This document shows positions 1-5,967 of a stretch of 13,777 bases of DNA, piece by piece. Source of the DNA: Nitrospira sp. UBA6909. Lineage in GTDB: Bacteria > Nitrospirota > Nitrospiria > Nitrospirales > Nitrospiraceae. Under the pieces are notes generated by a model, which worked only from the letters and a program-made list of their open reading frames with translations, had not been told where the DNA came from and made no database searches. The translations under genes and the position numbers were made by a program. Within the stretch, counting starts at the first letter, position 1. Every line of letters begins with the position of its first letter. The stretch is from assembly GCA_002451055.1 (NCBI GenBank), contig DKBD01000211.1:1-13777 (forward strand), written 5' to 3'.

Positions 1-522
1 GATCCTCGCTATCGCCGTTTGCGGCAGGGGTGGGGGAAGTCAGAGGCCTTCAATATGTTTCTGTACTTCCAACTGCAAGCGGTGGCCATCGCGGCCTTTT
101 CTCTTCCGTTTCTCGTCGTGCTGTGGAATCCCAGGCCTCCGACTGCGGTGGTCGAGTTGATCGGCTTGTTGATTTGGGGCGTGGCCGTGGCCGGTGAAGC
201 AAGGGCCGACCGGCAGCTGGCCCACTTTCGCGCCGATCCGCGGAATAAAGGCCGCGTGTGCCGTGAGGGGCTCTGGCGCTATTCGCGTCATCCCAACTAT
301 TTTTTTGAATGGCTGCACTGGTGGTCCTATGTCGTGATGACCCTGGGAGCGTCCGGCTGGGCCTTCACCTTGATCGGACCGATCGGCATGGGATGGGCAC
401 TACTCAAACTGACTGGCATTCCACCGGCGGAGACTCAGGCGCTGGCGAGCCGCGGAGATGAATATCGGGCCTATCAGCGGACGACCAACGCGTTCATTCC
501 CTGGTTTCCCAAGGAGTCGTAA
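1..522 (+). CDS. DUF1295 / steroid 5-alpha-reductase-like membrane protein, 3' part
   Basis: The reading frame is open from the first base (beginning D-P-R-Y-R-R) to the TAA at 520-522, so the gene enters from the left. A TTG at 19 is in frame but is probably internal, because the preceding residues fit the family. About 173 residues are visible. The protein resembles the C-terminal catalytic half of DUF1295 proteins, which are related to steroid 5-alpha-reductases and isoprenylcysteine methyltransferase-type membrane enzymes. Visible marks are a hydrophobic segment around FLYFQLQAVAIAAFSLPFL, a second at VVELIGLLIWGVAVAG, the family motif SRHPNYFFEWLHWW, and a last hydrophobic stretch (VVMTLGASGWAFTLIGPIG). 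The His/Asn/Tyr motif is where NADPH-dependent relatives bind cofactor. The substrate cannot be told from sequence. It ends one base before the stop codon of the convergent lipoprotein gene. Confidence 0.85.
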   Translation, partial: DPRYRRLRQGWGKSEAFNMFLYFQLQAVAIAAFSLPFLVVLWNPRPPTAVVELIGLLIWGVAVAGEARADRQLAHFRADPRNKGRVCREGLWRYSRHPNYFFEWLHWWSYVVMTLGASGWAFTLIGPIGMGWALLKLTGIPPAETQALASRGDEYRAYQRTTNAFIPWFPKES

Positions 523-523
523 C

Positions 524-751
524 TTACTGGTCCTTCAACGACTCCAAGCGAAGTCGTGCGAGCTCGGCTTCCTTGCTCGTCGGAAAACGTGTGACCAGAT
601 CCTGATAGATTTCCCTTGCATGGGCCCAGTTCATTTGGCTCTCTTCGAACGCTGCGTTCTCGAACAGCAGCTTGGCGTCCTCGCCGAAACAGCCCACCAG
701 CAGCAGGAAGCCGAGAACCGGGATCATCGATCGTATAGATTTCATAGCCAT
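524..751 (-). CDS. small TPR-like lipoprotein
   Basis: This is a 75-aa protein with a lipoprotein signal peptide: basic residues K4 and R7, a hydrophobic core, then the lipobox L18-V19-G20-C21, so mature protein should begin at Cys21 and be lipid-anchored. The remaining 54 residues (NWAHAREIYQDLVTRFPTS, then ELARLRLESL) look like one and a half TPR or Sel1-like helices, as in small YfgM/BamD-like outer-membrane lipoproteins. I do not recognise a specific family. AAGGAG lies 5 bases before the first ATG (751); a second in-frame ATG at 745 would have 11-base spacing, so 751 is preferred. The gene lies 61 bases downstream of the HTH/zinc-ribbon gene on the same strand and is probably co-transcribed with it. 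It converges tail to tail with the DUF1295 gene, leaving no room for a separate terminator. Confidence 0.8.
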   Translation of the reverse strand: MAMKSIRSMIPVLGFLLLVGCFGEDAKLLFENAAFEESQMNWAHAREIYQDLVTRFPTSKEAELARLRLESLKDQ

Positions 752-812
752 AGCCGCTCCTTCAGGAAAGATATCCTATCTTGCTTGATGCCCGGCTGTC
801 CAGCCGCCTCGA

Positions 813-1121
813 TCAGCCTTTCGTCAGCTCGATCCCATACCGGGGAGCACTGATACCCTCGCTGCGGCATGATGGGCAGCGGCTGGGCTTGGTCAGCTTT
901 CTCCGATCGCGAAACACGAATCCGCAGTCTGAACAGGCGGACGGCTCCAGAACGAACCGGCGCGAATGGTCATGCGCCAGACTCTTGACGATATGGGGCA
1001 GGTGCTCTTCGACCTGGCGTTCCGGGATGCCGAGCACATGCGCGAGCTGATAGGATGACAGTCGGGTGTTCGTTAGCAGCGCGATCATGCGCTGGCGTAC
1101 TGTGCGCTCAGGCGGCAACAT
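813..1121 (-). CDS. predicted transcriptional regulator: winged HTH plus C-terminal zinc ribbon
   Basis: This is a 102-aa protein. Residues about 6-50 form a helix-turn-helix pattern (RQRMIALLTNTRLSSYQLAHVLGIPERQVEEHL). Residues 58-90 form a zinc ribbon with two CxxC knuckles, C63-x2-C66 and C82-x2-C85. This arrangement matches a conserved group of predicted HTH/Zn-ribbon regulators (COG3357-like). It is probably a cytoplasmic DNA-binding protein; the zinc ribbon may be structural or may sense metal or redox state, which is inference. The start ATG has no Shine-Dalgarno sequence, and a promoter-like pair at 1129-1158 would place the transcript start at or next to the ATG, so the mRNA may be leaderless. 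No alternative ATG/GTG/TTG start exists upstream before an in-frame stop at 1155-1157. It is followed by the lipoprotein gene and faces the DUF1232 gene divergently across about 210 bp. Confidence 0.8.
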   Translation of the reverse strand: MLPPERTVRQRMIALLTNTRLSSYQLAHVLGIPERQVEEHLPHIVKSLAHDHSRRFVLEPSACSDCGFVFRDRRKLTKPSRCPSCRSEGISAPRYGIELTKG

Positions 1122-1128
1122 GCGCGTT

Positions 1129-1158
1129 ATGGTAAGCGAGAACGAAAGGAAATGTCAC
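1129..1158 (-). promoter_or_regulatory. candidate sigma70 promoter of the HTH/Zn-ribbon gene
   Basis: Read on the minus strand, GTGACA (1158-1153) and TACCAT (1134-1129) are separated by 18 bases, matching 5/6 and 4/6 of the sigma70 consensus. Only 7 bases separate the -10 box from the ATG, so initiation would occur at or one base before the start codon. This agrees with the absence of a ribosome-binding site. Confidence 0.35.
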
Positions 1159-1307
1159 GGAGGAGAAACCGCGAGAGTGAGGCCGGTCGAAAAAAGATGT
1201 TGTCCAACGTCGTTCTTCTCTCTTCCACCGTAGTGGCTTCTAAACACCGTCGCTCTTTGCTAATCTTATCGGTATCACGTGCGACGAGTTGTCTTGAAAG
1301 GGGCCAA

Positions 1308-1317
1308 GCGAGCTCGC
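1308..1317. promoter_or_regulatory. 10-bp perfect palindrome before the DUF1232 gene
   Basis: GCGAGCTCGC is self-complementary over all ten bases and ends 6 bases before the GGAGG ribosome-binding site of the DUF1232 gene. It lies in the divergent region shared with the HTH/Zn-ribbon regulator, so it could be an operator. Ten-base GC-rich palindromes also arise by chance. The remainder of this divergent spacer (1122-1333) shows no other gene or strong signal. Confidence 0.2.
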
Positions 1318-1333
1318 CGCTCTGGAGGTGAAC

Positions 1334-1633
1334 ATGACGATATCTACTCGGTTCTTTGGGGTGCTTCACATGATTGGTCGTCTGTGGATGGATCTTCCCC
1401 TGTTGGTTCGCCTGCTCAGGGCGTGGAAGAACGGGAGCTACCAGGGTCTCTCCGTACGCACCCTCGCGTCGATGGCTGCGGGCATCCTGTATGTGCTGAG
1501 TCCGGTCGATCTCGTGCCGGATTTCATTCCCGGGATCGGCTTGATCGACGACGTGGCGGTGCTGGCCCTGCTACTCCATGCTCTGGCGCAGGACCTGGTG
1601 GTATTTCGAGCATGGGAACAGACCCGCAGCTGA
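1334..1633 (+). CDS. DUF1232 (YkvA-like) membrane protein
   Basis: This is a 99-aa protein carrying the DUF1232 signature at residues 53-73: Y-V-L-S-P-V-D-L-V-P-D-F-I-P-G-I-G-L-I-D-D. The PxDxxPDxxP...GxxDD pattern is the hallmark of the family. A hydrophobic stretch follows (VAVLALLLHALAQDLVVF), and the N-terminal segment (FGVLHMIGRLWMDLPLLVRLL) is amphipathic, so the protein is probably membrane-associated. Family members have no firmly established biochemical role; some occur in stress or envelope contexts. The start is ATG 1334, because GGAGG at 1324-1328 sits 5 bases before it; the in-frame GTG at 1328 overlaps that ribosome-binding site and is rejected. The divergent neighbour is the HTH/Zn-ribbon regulator, and the next gene downstream is the ferredoxin after about 210 bp. 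Confidence 0.85.
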   Translation: MTISTRFFGVLHMIGRLWMDLPLLVRLLRAWKNGSYQGLSVRTLASMAAGILYVLSPVDLVPDFIPGIGLIDDVAVLALLLHALAQDLVVFRAWEQTRS

Positions 1634-1666
1634 ATCGGGCGCTGATGGCATCGAACCGCCGCATTG

Positions 1667-1704
1667 ACAGGGGCGCCTATGAAGGCGCAACATATGTCCC
1701 CTGT
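1667..1704 (+). other. two-tier RNA hairpin upstream of the ferredoxin gene
   Basis: ACAGGG (1667-1672) pairs exactly with CCCTGT (1699-1704). Inside it, GCGCCT (1673-1678) pairs exactly with AGGCGC (1683-1688) around an ATGA tetraloop, giving twelve stacked pairs interrupted by a 10-base bulge on the 3' side (1689-1698), which contains the palindrome ACATATGT. No T-tract follows, so it is not a standard terminator. It lies 34 bases after the DUF1232 stop and 139 bases before the ferredoxin start. It could protect the mRNA 3' end or act as a leader element. The rest of 1634-1842 shows no gene. Confidence 0.4.
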
Positions 1705-1815
1705 GGATCTATGACAAACGCGCATCACGCACCGCGACTGCCCCAGCTATTGCATCAGGCGGTTCATCAAGGGTGGGCGGCCAATAGGATAAAAAGACGT
1801 ACGTCACCCTGTTGA

Positions 1816-2190
<375 letters not shown>

Positions 2191-2235
2191 TCCTGTCCAC
2201 GTCGAGGTTCCATACTACGTGAGGATGCGGAGAGC

Positions 2236-2263
2236 GCTGCGGCACAAGCCTGTGTGCCGCAGC
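2236..2263 (+). other. 11-bp perfect hairpin after the ferredoxin gene
   Basis: GCTGCGGCACA (2236-2246) pairs perfectly with TGTGCCGCAGC (2253-2263) around a 6-base loop. It lies 45 bases past the ferredoxin stop and 19 bases before the next start codon. The stem is strong and GC-rich, but the following bases (CTAACCCAAG) contain no T-run, so Rho-independent termination is doubtful. It could be a pause or attenuation site, an mRNA-end stabiliser, or block of the next gene's translation start. Confidence 0.5.
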
Positions 2264-2282
2264 CTAACCCAAGCAAGTAGTT

Positions 2283-2585
2283 ATGGCTGAAAAGGGTCCA
2301 AGATTTCTGACCAATGCCACGGTCATCAAGGTACTCGCGAAAGTCTTTGCGTTTCAAGCCATCGAGATCAACCTCTTGCGTACCCAGGCCGGAATATCCG
2401 ATGCGAATTGGAAAAGCCTGAAGCGGGAAGCGTTTAAGAAGACCTACGCGAAACAACGGGCGTTTTTTGAAGATCGTCTGACGGGCGCATTCGCGCTGGA
2501 GCACATTTCCCAATCCGAGCGCGAGACCAGACTGCTTGAACTCTGGCTCAAACAGAGCGAGGAGTCTTCCCAAGACGAATCATAA
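2283..2585 (+). CDS. hypothetical protein, 100 aa, charged and helical
   Basis: I do not recognise this protein. It is rich in Lys, Glu, Arg and Gln, has no cysteine, no signal peptide and no membrane segment, and looks almost entirely alpha-helical (for example VIKVLAKVFAFQAIEINLL, then NWKSLKREAFKKTYAKQRAFF). It ends in an acidic/serine tail (KQSEESSQDES). A cytoplasmic location and a binding or adaptor role are plausible but unproven. No good Shine-Dalgarno sequence precedes the ATG; the 11-bp hairpin at 2236-2263 ends 19 bases upstream and may influence translation. It shares direction with the ferredoxin (92-base gap), so co-transcription is possible. The clean ATG-to-stop frame and sensible composition support a real gene. 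Confidence 0.65.
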   Translation: MAEKGPRFLTNATVIKVLAKVFAFQAIEINLLRTQAGISDANWKSLKREAFKKTYAKQRAFFEDRLTGAFALEHISQSERETRLLELWLKQSEESSQDES

Positions 2586-2685
2586 GATCACTATGAGTTT
2601 TCGAAGCAAGTAGAGCGAGAAAGGACTCGCGACACCTTTGCCTCGACCCAAGGGCAACTACATTTTCCCGCTGAGCCGGCCCGCG

Positions 2686-2714
2686 TTGACAGATTCCCTC
2701 CCTGCCTGTAGCCT
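2686..2714 (+). promoter_or_regulatory. candidate sigma70 promoter of the diiron protein gene
   Basis: A perfect -35 hexamer TTGACA (2686-2691) is followed after 17 bases by TAGCCT (2709-2714), a weak -10 matching 3/6. The predicted start near 2721 would leave a leader of about 30 bases ending in the T-rich stretch before GGAGG at 2740-2744. The weak -10 keeps confidence low. The rest of the 2586-2749 gap shows nothing else. Confidence 0.35.
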
Positions 2715-2749
2715 GCGGCCTTCTCTTATCTATTTTTTTGGAGGCCGCT

Positions 2750-3481
2750 ATGCCCACTGTATCAGAGATCGCACCGGACCTGTTTCGCATTTCGACCTTC
2801 GTGCCGGACTTCAATCTGCAGTTCAATCAGTTTCTGGTGCGTGATGAAGAACCGCTGCTCTTCCATACCGGTCCGCGCGCGATGTTTGCGCAGGTGCGGG
2901 ATGCCGTGGCCACGGTGTTGGATCCGGCGACGATCAAGTGGATCGGCTTCAGTCACTTTGAGTCGGACGAATGCGGTAGTTTGCCCGAGTGGCAGCAACT
3001 GGCGCCGCAGTCGACGGCCGTGTGCAGCCTGGTCGGCAAGCTGGTGAGCGTCGATGATTGCATGGCTCTGCGTCCAGCATTGGGGATGCAGGATGGAGAG
3101 ATGCTGAACACCGGCAAGTACCGATTCCGGTTTTTGCACACCCCTCATGTGCCGCATTGTTGGGAGGCGGGAATGCTGTTCGAAGAAACCCAGCAGACGC
3201 TCTTGTGTTCAGACCTGTTTCATCAGAACGGCGATGTGGAGGCGGTAACCCACTCAGATGTCTTGGATCGATGCCGGCAGGTGCTGGTGGAGTATCAGCA
3301 GGGGCCGCTGGCCAACTATATGCCGTACTCAACGCTTACGGATCCGACGCTTCGACGGCTGGCCGAGTTACAGCCCAAGATGCTGGCGACGATGCATGGC
3401 TCGGCCTTCGTCGGGGACGGCGCCAGTGCAATCCGCAACCTGGCGGTAATATTGAAAGAGGTCCTGGCCCCGGGATCGTGA
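2750..3481 (+). CDS. stand-alone flavodiiron-type metallo-beta-lactamase-fold protein (ODP family)
   Basis: This is a 243-aa protein with the diiron ligand set of flavodiiron proteins: H69-x-E71-x-D73 (in HFESDECG), H136 (in HTPHVPHCW), D155 (in CSDLF) and H216 (in MHGS). The spacing between these residues resembles that of the beta-lactamase domain of flavodiiron O2/NO reductases. The residue after D73 is Glu, where many MBL enzymes have His, as expected for oxidoreductase rather than hydrolase members. No flavodoxin domain follows; the protein ends soon after the last ligand, so it matches the flavodoxin-less ODP (oxygen-binding diiron protein) group. Such proteins bind O2 and may act as sensors or need a separate electron donor. 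Start: GGAGG at 2740-2744 lies 5 bases before ATG 2750; the upstream in-frame TTG (2738) overlaps that site. No signal peptide, so probably cytoplasmic. The nearby ferredoxin is a possible donor (inference). Confidence 0.85.
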   Translation: MPTVSEIAPDLFRISTFVPDFNLQFNQFLVRDEEPLLFHTGPRAMFAQVRDAVATVLDPATIKWIGFSHFESDECGSLPEWQQLAPQSTAVCSLVGKLVSVDDCMALRPALGMQDGEMLNTGKYRFRFLHTPHVPHCWEAGMLFEETQQTLLCSDLFHQNGDVEAVTHSDVLDRCRQVLVEYQQGPLANYMPYSTLTDPTLRRLAELQPKMLATMHGSAFVGDGASAIRNLAVILKEVLAPGS

Positions 3482-3565
3482 CACACAGAAGATGGATGCC
3501 GGGCAAATCAGAGGAGATCTGCCCACTTCCCGCCTGCCCTGAAGGCCATTCGTAAACTCGGAACC

Positions 3566-3574
3566 TGGTACAGT
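3566..3574 (+). promoter_or_regulatory. possible extended -10 element of zwf
   Basis: TGG followed by TACAGT (3569-3574) resembles an extended -10 promoter (TGn plus 4/6 of TATAAT), 22 bases before the zwf ATG. There is no recognisable -35. The surrounding ACCTGGTA string also occurs in the tldD promoter region. The rest of the 3482-3596 gap shows no gene or strong hairpin. Confidence 0.25.
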
Positions 3575-3596
3575 GTGTGGCTGAGGGATCACGCGA

Positions 3597-5060
3597 ATGC
3601 AGGAGCCAACCGTCGAGCCGCATATCTTTGTCATATTGGGAGCCACAGGGGATTTGACCAGGCGGAAGCTGCTACCGGCGCTCTACCATTTGCGCGATCC
3701 TGGTAATCCGGAGAAACCGACCAGGCTGATCCTCGGCGCGGCGTTGCCTGCGCTGACCGAAGAAGCCTTTCGTCTCTGGGCCTTTGAAGGACTGCACGAA
3801 GCTGGTTGGCGCAACGCCAACGAACTGCGCGCCTGGTGCAATGCCTGTCTCCATTATCAAAGCGTCCAGCAGGGAGGGCCGGAGGACTACGAGGCCCTGG
3901 CCCACTCCATCCGGCAATTGGAACGCAGCCACCATATGCCGGAAAATCGTATCTTCTATTTGGCCCTGCCGCCTGCCACCGTGCCTGGGACCATCGAGCA
4001 ATTGGACCGGGTCGGCCTCCTCAAGGGGCATGGCTGGGTCCGCGTCGTCTTCGAGAAACCATTCGGCCATGACTTTCACTCGGCGCGGGCCTTGAATACC
4101 CAACTCCATGAGTACCTCGAGGAATCGCAGATCTATCGGATCGACCACTATCTTGGCAAAGAAACGGTACAGAACCTCCTTGCCTTCCGGTTTGCCAATC
4201 CCATTTTTGAATCCCTGTGGAAACGCGATAACGTCGAAAGCGTGCAGATCACCGTGGCCGAGGATCTTGGCGTCGAACATCGCGGGGCCTATTATCAACA
4301 GGCCGGGGCCCTTCGTGATATGGTCCAGAATCACCTCACGCAGTTGATGACTGTGGTGGCGATGGAGGTTCCGGTCTCCTTCGAAGCCGGGGCCATTCAG
4401 AGCGAAAAACTCAAGGTCCTCCATTCGATCAAACCGATCAACCGGCAGGACGTTATCTTTGGGCAATACCGTGCCTGGCAGATTGGCGATCTGACGATCC
4501 CCGGCTATCATGACGAACCAGGTGTGCCGAAGGATTCGACGACGGATACGTTCGTGGCGATGAAGGCGGAAATTCACAATTGGCGATGGCAAGGTGTGCC
4601 GTTTTATCTTCGGACCGGTAAACGGCTTCCACGGAAACTAACCCAGATTGCCGTGACCTTTCGTCCCGCGCCGATTCAAGTCTTCCGGTCGCTGGAACCG
4701 GGGAGTGTCCCGCCCAATAAGCTGCTGATCACCCTGCAGCCCAGCGAAGGGTTTTCGCTCTGCTTTTCCGTGAAGAGCCCTGGCCGGCCCGTTCAATTCA
4801 ACGATCGGGCGCTCCAGTTCGACTACGAGCAGAGCGTCGGCCAGTTGCCCGATGCCTATGAAACGCTGCTTCGCGATGTGGTGATCGGCGACCAGACGTT
4901 GTTTGTGAGTGCGGAGTTTACCGAGACCGCCTGGCGTCTCTACGATCCGTTACTGGCTGGCGAACGGATCGTGTATCCCTACACCGCCGGTTCCTGGGGA
5001 CCGCAAGAGGCCGATGCGATTCCGGAACGGAACGGCCACCAGTGGCAATTGGGATGGTAG
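3597..5060 (+). CDS. zwf: glucose-6-phosphate 1-dehydrogenase
   Basis: This 487-aa enzyme of the usual family length oxidises glucose-6-phosphate to 6-phosphogluconolactone and makes NADPH, the first step of the oxidative pentose phosphate pathway, in the cytoplasm. The N-terminal Rossmann fold shows G15-A-T-G18-D19-L20-x2-R23-K24. The conserved EKPFG segment begins at E153. The substrate-binding/catalytic signature R181-I-D183-H184-Y-L-G-K188-E189 is intact. The C-terminal half keeps the expected substrate-domain segments (PFYLRTGKRL, RDVVIGDQTLF, Y-x-AGSWGP). A GAGGGA element 8 bases before the ATG supports the start. The usual partners, 6-phosphogluconolactonase and 6-phosphogluconate dehydrogenase, are not in the window. 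Neighbours are the diiron protein upstream (115-base gap) and a lipocalin downstream, so zwf may be transcribed alone. Confidence 0.97.
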   Translation: MQEPTVEPHIFVILGATGDLTRRKLLPALYHLRDPGNPEKPTRLILGAALPALTEEAFRLWAFEGLHEAGWRNANELRAWCNACLHYQSVQQGGPEDYEALAHSIRQLERSHHMPENRIFYLALPPATVPGTIEQLDRVGLLKGHGWVRVVFEKPFGHDFHSARALNTQLHEYLEESQIYRIDHYLGKETVQNLLAFRFANPIFESLWKRDNVESVQITVAEDLGVEHRGAYYQQAGALRDMVQNHLTQLMTVVAMEVPVSFEAGAIQSEKLKVLHSIKPINRQDVIFGQYRAWQIGDLTIPGYHDEPGVPKDSTTDTFVAMKAEIHNWRWQGVPFYLRTGKRLPRKLTQIAVTFRPAPIQVFRSLEPGSVPPNKLLITLQPSEGFSLCFSVKSPGRPVQFNDRALQFDYEQSVGQLPDAYETLLRDVVIGDQTLFVSAEFTETAWRLYDPLLAGERIVYPYTAGSWGPQEADAIPERNGHQWQLGW

Positions 5061-5104
5061 GCGAACGGATGCAGCACCTGAGAGAGAGTCGAGTCTTCTT
5101 ACTC

Positions 5105-5143
5105 CTCATGGAAGAGGCTTGTCCGTTTGAGAACTTCCATGAG
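5105..5143 (+). other. 10-bp inverted repeat between zwf and the lipocalin gene
   Basis: CTCATGGAAG (5105-5114) is exactly inverted as CTTCCATGAG (5134-5143), separated by 19 bases. It starts 45 bases after the zwf stop and ends 20 bases before the lipocalin ATG. The following bases (TCCTTCTTC) are pyrimidine-rich but not a true T-tract. It may be an imperfect terminator for zwf, or a protein-binding site or leader hairpin for the lipocalin gene. Nothing else is visible in 5061-5163. Confidence 0.4.
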
Positions 5144-5163
5144 TCCTTCTTCGGGGGAACACC

Positions 5164-5748
5164 ATGCGGATCTCAAATCGAGTGAATCATCACGGAAATA
5201 TTTGGTTTGCTCTTGCGCTGCTGGGCTGGTTGGTCGGCGGTTGCGCAGGGACAGGGTCGAGAGCGGATCTTCCTACGGTGGCCTCGGTCGATCTGGACCG
5301 TTATGCCGGCACTTGGTATGAGATCGCGCGGTTACCCATGTGGTTCCAGCGCCATTGCGTGGATTCAAAAGCGGTCTATACGCTTCGATCGGATGGACGG
5401 GTCGGGGTGCATAACGAATGCGTGACTGACGACGGGGGGCTGGCCACGGCTGATGCCGTAGCAACAGTGGTCGATGCCAAGACGAACGCGCGGCTCATGG
5501 TGGTATTCGACAACTGGTTTGCGCGTCTCTTTGGATCGTCCCGCGAAGGGAATTACTGGATTCTCGATCTCGATCCCGAGTATCGCGCGGCGTTGGTGGG
5601 CACGCCTGATCGGCGGTATTTGTGGATATTGGCCCGTACGCCGAGAATCGACGACCTTACCTACCAGAGGCTTGTGCAACAGGCACGAGGGTTCGGCTAT
5701 CCCGTCGAGAACCTCATCCGTAATCAGCGTCCGGGGCCGGCTTCGTAG
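5164..5748 (+). CDS. Blc-type bacterial lipocalin lipoprotein
   Basis: This is a 194-aa outer-membrane-type lipocalin that binds lipophilic ligands such as lysophospholipids or fatty acids in the envelope. A lipoprotein signal ends in the lipobox L23-V-G-G-C27. The first lipocalin motif follows at residues 43-56: DLDRYAGTWYEIAR, with invariant G49-x-W51. Strand segments include LFGSSREGNYWILDLD and the Blc-like AALVGTPDRRYLWILARTP, and the C-terminal helix is DDLTYQRLVQQARGFGYPVENL. Overall length matches E. coli Blc plus a slightly long signal region. G26 before Cys27 and the residues after it give no inner-membrane retention signal (Asp at +2), so outer-membrane sorting is likely. Only a weak GGGG-type ribosome-binding site precedes the ATG. 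It lies 103 bases after zwf and 219 bases before hpnR, so co-transcription is possible but unproven. Confidence 0.92.
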   Translation: MRISNRVNHHGNIWFALALLGWLVGGCAGTGSRADLPTVASVDLDRYAGTWYEIARLPMWFQRHCVDSKAVYTLRSDGRVGVHNECVTDDGGLATADAVATVVDAKTNARLMVVFDNWFARLFGSSREGNYWILDLDPEYRAALVGTPDRRYLWILARTPRIDDLTYQRLVQQARGFGYPVENLIRNQRPGPAS

Positions 5749-5967
5749 AGTAGAAATCGGTGCAGCGCGCGCCTCCCCCCCCCCTTGACCCCATACCGCT
5801 TCCAGAGGTCCTTCCGCCTTGAACCTCCACGATTGTTCTGTCAGAATGCAGCGCCGCATATGGTTTCACCCCGTGCGTACCCGGTCGGCCGGTCCGGTAT
5901 CACGATCCGTCCAGAGCGACGGTCTGGATTCAGGCTGCAGATTCTGTAGACGAGGAGGTCTGAGGGC
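5749..5967 (+). other. gene-free leader before hpnR with a C10 tract
   Basis: No convincing reading frame is seen in these 219 bases. They contain a run of ten cytosines at 5775-5784 and, nearer hpnR, a short dyad CCAGA (5912-5916) with TCTGG (5924-5928). A long 5' leader for hpnR is possible. I looked for a cobalamin-riboswitch box because HpnR has a B12-binding domain, and did not see one. Confidence 0.4.

Noticed and set aside
1279..1815. 178-codon plus-strand open frame
   Set aside because: It overlaps the DUF1232 gene in another frame. The DUF1232 frame has the ribosome-binding site and the family signature; the longer frame has no plausible protein features.
2236..2263. Rho-independent terminator after the ferredoxin
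   Set aside because: The stem is good, but no T-tract follows, so it is listed only as a hairpin.
3672..4592. 306-codon open frame on the minus strand
   Set aside because: It is exactly antisense to zwf, has no recognisable domain, and its composition is that of a complement of a coding strand.
5749..5967. Cobalamin riboswitch in the hpnR leader
   Set aside because: HpnR binds B12, so one was looked for, but no B12-box-like sequence or the expected multi-stem layout was seen.
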